From: Succinatimonas hippei
GTDB lineage: Bacteria > Pseudomonadota > Gammaproteobacteria > Enterobacterales > Succinivibrionaceae
Reading direction: 5' to 3'
NCBI GenBank assembly: GCA_004557545.1
Contig: SFGV01000072.1
Span: 1 to 9,065 of the forward strand
Length of the DNA: 9,065 bases
In this document: piece after piece, positions 7,266-9,065 of the stretch
How the letters are laid out: each line of letters starts with the position of its first letter
How positions within the stretch are numbered: position 1 is the stretch's first letter
Notes under the pieces: model-generated
The model's input: only the letters and a program-made list of their open reading frames with translations
What the model was told of the DNA's origin: nothing
Databases searched by the model: none
Position numbers and translations under genes: made by a program

Positions 7266-7718
7266 TCAGATGTCCCGGTTTTTTACGTCAATCAGCTCAG
7301 TCAGGATCACCGCGGTGCCGCGCCGCTTGCCTTCATCTCGTAACACTCTTATGAATTCAGATGGATTAAAACAGCCGATCCTGCCTTGTCTGCAGCATTT
7401 GGCGCGCAAGACCGGATCTTCAATCAGCACGGCGTGGTAACGTGAACAGATCTTTTTGGCAGCTTTCTGATGGCATCTTCTGCGATTCTCTTCAAGATCA
7501 TTCATCTGGTGTCCAATCTCGATTATTAGTCTGCTCCAGCGGCGGCTTCCCGGAACCTGCATGCGCATCTGCCTGCGCAATCTGGCAATTTTGTCGCTTC
7601 TGCGCCTCAGCATGGGAGGCTCGAATACGTTAAGGCGCGGATCGGTACATTTAAGCAGAGGGACATCGTTCCAGCTAAGATAGCCCAAAGCGTCTTTTTC
7701 CTGTTTCTTTATGCACAT
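7266..7718 (-). CDS. Mini-TnpB-like protein: RuvC-I to RuvC-II core only
   Basis: A 150-residue protein with an excellent ribosome site (AAGGAG, six bases before the ATG). From about residue 29 it lines up with the middle of TnpB (the IS200/IS605 omega-RNA-guided nuclease): LNVFEPPMLRRR and DKIARLRRQM match the helix after RuvC-I, PGSRRWSRL the family GS-R/K turn, and HAVLIEDPVL the RuvC-II strand with Glu100. From memory of ISDra2 TnpB, the 30 residues up to GS and the 44 from GS to this Glu have the same spacing with no gap. SEFIRVLRDEGKRRGT (120-135) matches the following helix. The chain then stops before the CxxC zinc finger and RuvC-III aspartate. The N-terminal wedge/recognition region is absent and RuvC-I is degenerate: Asp18 is the best candidate, without the usual DxG. 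It is therefore unlikely to cut DNA alone. It is either a decayed tnpB or a domesticated fragment. Cysteines cluster at 82, 91, 108, 109 and 116. Confidence 0.65.
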   Translation of the reverse strand: MCIKKQEKDALGYLSWNDVPLLKCTDPRLNVFEPPMLRRRSDKIARLRRQMRMQVPGSRRWSRLIIEIGHQMNDLEENRRRCHQKAAKKICSRYHAVLIEDPVLRAKCCRQGRIGCFNPSEFIRVLRDEGKRRGTAVILTELIDVKNRDI

Positions 7719-7748
7719 GGCACTCTCCTTTTTTTGACGGATGGAAGA

Positions 7749-7757
7749 AGAATAGCA
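7749..7757 (-). promoter_or_regulatory. Possible extended -10 promoter of the mini-TnpB-like gene
   Basis: Minus-strand TGCTATTCT fits the extended -10 pattern TGnTATnnT; no good -35 is present at the normal spacing. Transcription would start near 7742, giving a leader of about 23 bases containing the Shine-Dalgarno. Weak evidence. Confidence 0.25.
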
Positions 7758-7839
7758 GGGTATTGAACAGCGTATTGTCAGATTCTCGCGCTATGGCAGG
7801 AAGCGCATAGACATGCGATTTGAAGGGGGAAAAGCAGAT

Positions 7840-7860
7840 AAGGTCTGCGTCGCAGACCTT
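7840..7860 (-). terminator. Perfect inverted repeat after the metallophosphoesterase gene
   Basis: Ten-base arms AAGGTCTGCG and CGCAGACCTT flank one base, starting seven bases after the stop codon of the minus-strand phosphoesterase. On that strand it is followed by TATCTGCTTTTCC, a poor but real T-rich tail, so I read it as a likely terminator separating this gene from the mini-TnpB-like gene. A protein-binding operator for the latter is an alternative. Confidence 0.5.
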
Positions 7861-7867
7861 ATGGTAT

Positions 7868-8521
7868 TCAATCTTTGGTCTTTGACTGCGGATCGGTCTG
7901 AGGCTTGACCACAGAGAGTTCCGGGACAGTGGCTCTGCATTCAAGCGGAGGGTTGATGCTTTGACTTAAAGGCAGTTCCTCATTGTGAACGCGAATTTTT
8001 TCTAAAACCTCATCGATCGAGATAGGGCGGTAATTATTAACGTCAACTCCAACATTGTAGGCGTTGCGCAGATGGGATGCCCACACCATGTCATGAGCGT
8101 TATTGTGAATATGCCCATAAAGGTGGATGAATTTTGGATCATAATCACCGCACCAGAACATCATTGGGTAGTGACATAGAACCAGTCTGCGATCAAATCT
8201 TGGCAGCCTCAGAAGATAGAGGTCGCGCATTGAAGAAAGAACATCACGAAAATAGTAACGGTGGCGTGAGATCTCGTGGTCATGGTTTCCGAAGATGAGA
8301 TGCTTGCGACCTTTTAGTTGTTCCAGGATCTCGTGGATCCTGGCCATATCGAGGCGCATGGCAAAGTCGCCGAGAATGTACACATCATCGCGCGTTCCAA
8401 CGGTGGCATTCCAGTTGTCGACCAGTTTATGGTCCATTTCCTCAACACTGTTGAAAGGACGTCTGCAGGCCTTGATGATCTTTTCATGGCCAAAATGCAG
8501 ATCAGATGTAAAAAATAACAT
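7868..8521 (-). CDS. Calcineurin-like metallophosphoesterase
   Basis: A 217-residue cytoplasmic phosphoesterase (no signal peptide or membrane segment). All the two-metal motifs are present and ordered: SDLHFGH with Asp7 and His9, LGDF with Asp52, FGNHDH with Asn79 and His80, CHYPM with His117, and YGHIH with His137 and His139. The ending NVGVDVNNYRPISIDEVL (157-174) is typical of the short family found in bacteria and phages, often annotated only as metallophosphoesterase. The substrate is unknown. Residues from about 181 on form a polar, proline-containing tail beyond the usual core, with no recognised domain. The ATG at 8521 has GGGAG four bases upstream, within a leader that can fold (8522-8550). 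It is oriented like the mini-TnpB gene but separated by 149 bases and a hairpin, so they need not share a transcript. Confidence 0.9.
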   Translation of the reverse strand: MLFFTSDLHFGHEKIIKACRRPFNSVEEMDHKLVDNWNATVGTRDDVYILGDFAMRLDMARIHEILEQLKGRKHLIFGNHDHEISRHRYYFRDVLSSMRDLYLLRLPRFDRRLVLCHYPMMFWCGDYDPKFIHLYGHIHNNAHDMVWASHLRNAYNVGVDVNNYRPISIDEVLEKIRVHNEELPLSQSINPPLECRATVPELSVVKPQTDPQSKTKD

Positions 8522-8550
8522 TTTGCTCCCAAGCCCGGAGGGAGCCGGGC
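8522..8550 (-). promoter_or_regulatory. Foldable 5' leader of the metallophosphoesterase mRNA with SD-complementary loop
   Basis: On the minus strand, GCCCGG (8550-8545) and CCGGGC (8538-8533) form a six-base stem with loop CTCCCT. The loop bases CTCCC are exactly complementary to the Shine-Dalgarno GGGAG (8530-8526). The RNA can fold either as the GC hairpin, with a free ribosome site, or as CTCCC paired with GGGAG around a nine-base loop, with a blocked site. The pairing is seen directly; regulation is inferred. Confidence 0.4.
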
Positions 8551-8564
8551 AGTATCAACCCTCT

Positions 8565-8570
8565 ATTATC
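8565..8570 (-). promoter_or_regulatory. Possible -10 box of the metallophosphoesterase gene
   Basis: GATAAT on the minus strand matches the -10 consensus in five of six positions. No good -35 lies 16-18 bases upstream; TTGTCG is 22 bases away. A start near 8558 would place the leader hairpin almost at the 5' end of the mRNA. Confidence 0.3.
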
Positions 8571-8574
8571 TGAA

Positions 8575-8935
8575 AAAACGCATAGCAGATCACGACAATT
8601 CTTATCAATCAGGCGTGGCGTGACATTGAGTCAGAATAGCAGGCAGCCTAAAAAATAATAACAAAAGTAATACAGTAACCATCAAGAGAGCTGGGCAGGG
8701 TGAAATTAAGAGCTGTGGCGATTGTGATAATTGATAAAGCGTGTGTCTGAACAATCAAAGTTAAAGTACAGAGTAGTCAATGAAATTAAATGTAGAAAGT
8801 GAATGTAAGTAAAGTAATTCAGATCTGGATCGGATTTTTCAAAAAAGAGTATACAGTGACCTAAAAAATCATTACAATAAGTGAAAACAAAGTTACAAAA
8901 TACTTTCAGACAATAAAGGTAGCAAAGTGAAGATC
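8575..8935. other. AT-rich stretch without a recognisable gene
   Basis: From about 8640 the base composition drops clearly towards A and T, with an A-rich plus strand and many short GTAA/AAGT words. The longest minus-strand frame (8939-8706, 77 residues, GTG start) is rich in Phe, Tyr and Leu as expected from composition and lacks a ribosome site. I see no tRNA, array or long repeat. It may be an AT-rich intergenic region or already part of the non-bacterial sequence that follows. Confidence 0.5.
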
Positions 8936-8950
8936 TCACCAGTCAATGAC

Positions 8951-9064
8951 TGGAGCTGGAATTACAACGGGGAGAAGCTGGGGAACCGCGTGGCTCCCTG
9001 CGGAAGAGCCGCCTCCCTCCCCTTCCGGGTGACGTCAGAGCGGGATGCTGGGAACTACTCCTGT
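8951..9064 (+). other. Vertebrate-type Ig-domain coding fragment (probable contamination or chimeric join), runs off the window
   Basis: In the frame beginning at 8951 the translation starts WSWNYNGEKLGN and ends SERDAGNYSC. The DxGxYxC ending is the classical F-strand motif of animal immunoglobulin domains. NYNGEKLGN, an alanine/serine-rich strand and then SERDAGNYSC resemble Fc-receptor-like C2 domains. Base composition turns sharply GC-rich here. The frame is open from 8885 to the window end. No bacterial Ig-like family I know has this ending. It looks like an exon fragment of host DNA joined to a bacterial contig; a search is needed for the species and exact boundary. Confidence 0.6.
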
Positions 9065-9065
9065 G

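Noticed and set aside
7675..7944. 89-residue minus-strand frame overlapping the ends of the phosphoesterase and mini-TnpB genes
   Set aside because: It overlaps both better-supported genes in another frame, has no recognisable domain, and its C-terminal part merely re-reads the mini-TnpB start.
8295..8573. 92-residue plus-strand frame antisense to the metallophosphoesterase
   Set aside because: It lies opposite conserved catalytic motifs of the phosphoesterase and has no recognisable features.
8706..8939. 77-residue minus-strand frame rich in Phe, Tyr and Leu
   Set aside because: GTG start without a ribosome site; composition is explained by the A-rich complementary strand; it reaches into the suspected chimeric junction.
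1..9065. CRISPR array, tRNA or rRNA genes
   Set aside because: I saw no regularly spaced direct repeats, no cloverleaf with a CCA end and no rRNA-like conserved segments.

Overview
The window reads as ordinary gammaproteobacterial chromosome over about positions 1 to 8,640. The last 110 to 130 bases look foreign, like vertebrate DNA. The gene order crcB / proQ-prc / pepN-DUF2835-pyrD, and full-length proteins close in length to their E. coli counterparts (PepN keeps the E. coli active-site residue numbers), point to Gammaproteobacteria. Moderate GC, frequent GTG and TTG starts and a divergent ProQ suggest a host-associated lineage. A gut anaerobe of the Succinivibrionaceae type is my guess; nothing here proves it.

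Layout, plus strand: the C-terminus of a CrcB/Fluc fluoride channel (2-193); a 206-base gap with an unusual IS200/IS605-right-end-like hairpin ending in GTCAA and a sigma70-type promoter; proQ (RNA chaperone) and prc (periplasmic tail-specific protease) as a tight pair; a rho-independent terminator; pepN (M1 aminopeptidase); a small DUF2835-like protein; pyrD (class 2 dihydroorotate dehydrogenase); then a perfect GC-rich palindrome.

Layout, minus strand, converging on pyrD: a phage/bacterial-type metallophosphoesterase (8521-7868) with a small SD-overlapping RNA structure in its leader, then a 150-residue protein (7718-7266) that aligns, over much of its length without gaps, with only the central RuvC-I to RuvC-II part of TnpB. 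It lacks the N-terminal wedge/recognition region, the zinc finger and RuvC-III, yet has its own strong Shine-Dalgarno and intact frame. From 8,522 to the end there is no convincing bacterial gene: an AT-rich stretch, then a GC-rich reading frame whose translation ends like a vertebrate Ig domain (DAGNYSC), probably host contamination or a chimeric join.

How the genes work together: proQ-prc couples RNA-mediated regulation with envelope proteolysis, as in E. coli. pepN-DUF2835-pyrD is a housekeeping cluster joining peptide catabolism and pyrimidine synthesis. The most unusual content is the mini-TnpB gene and the solitary omega-RNA-like hairpin about 7 kb away. They could be relics of one transposon family, or parts of a domesticated guide-RNA system; the sequence alone does not decide.
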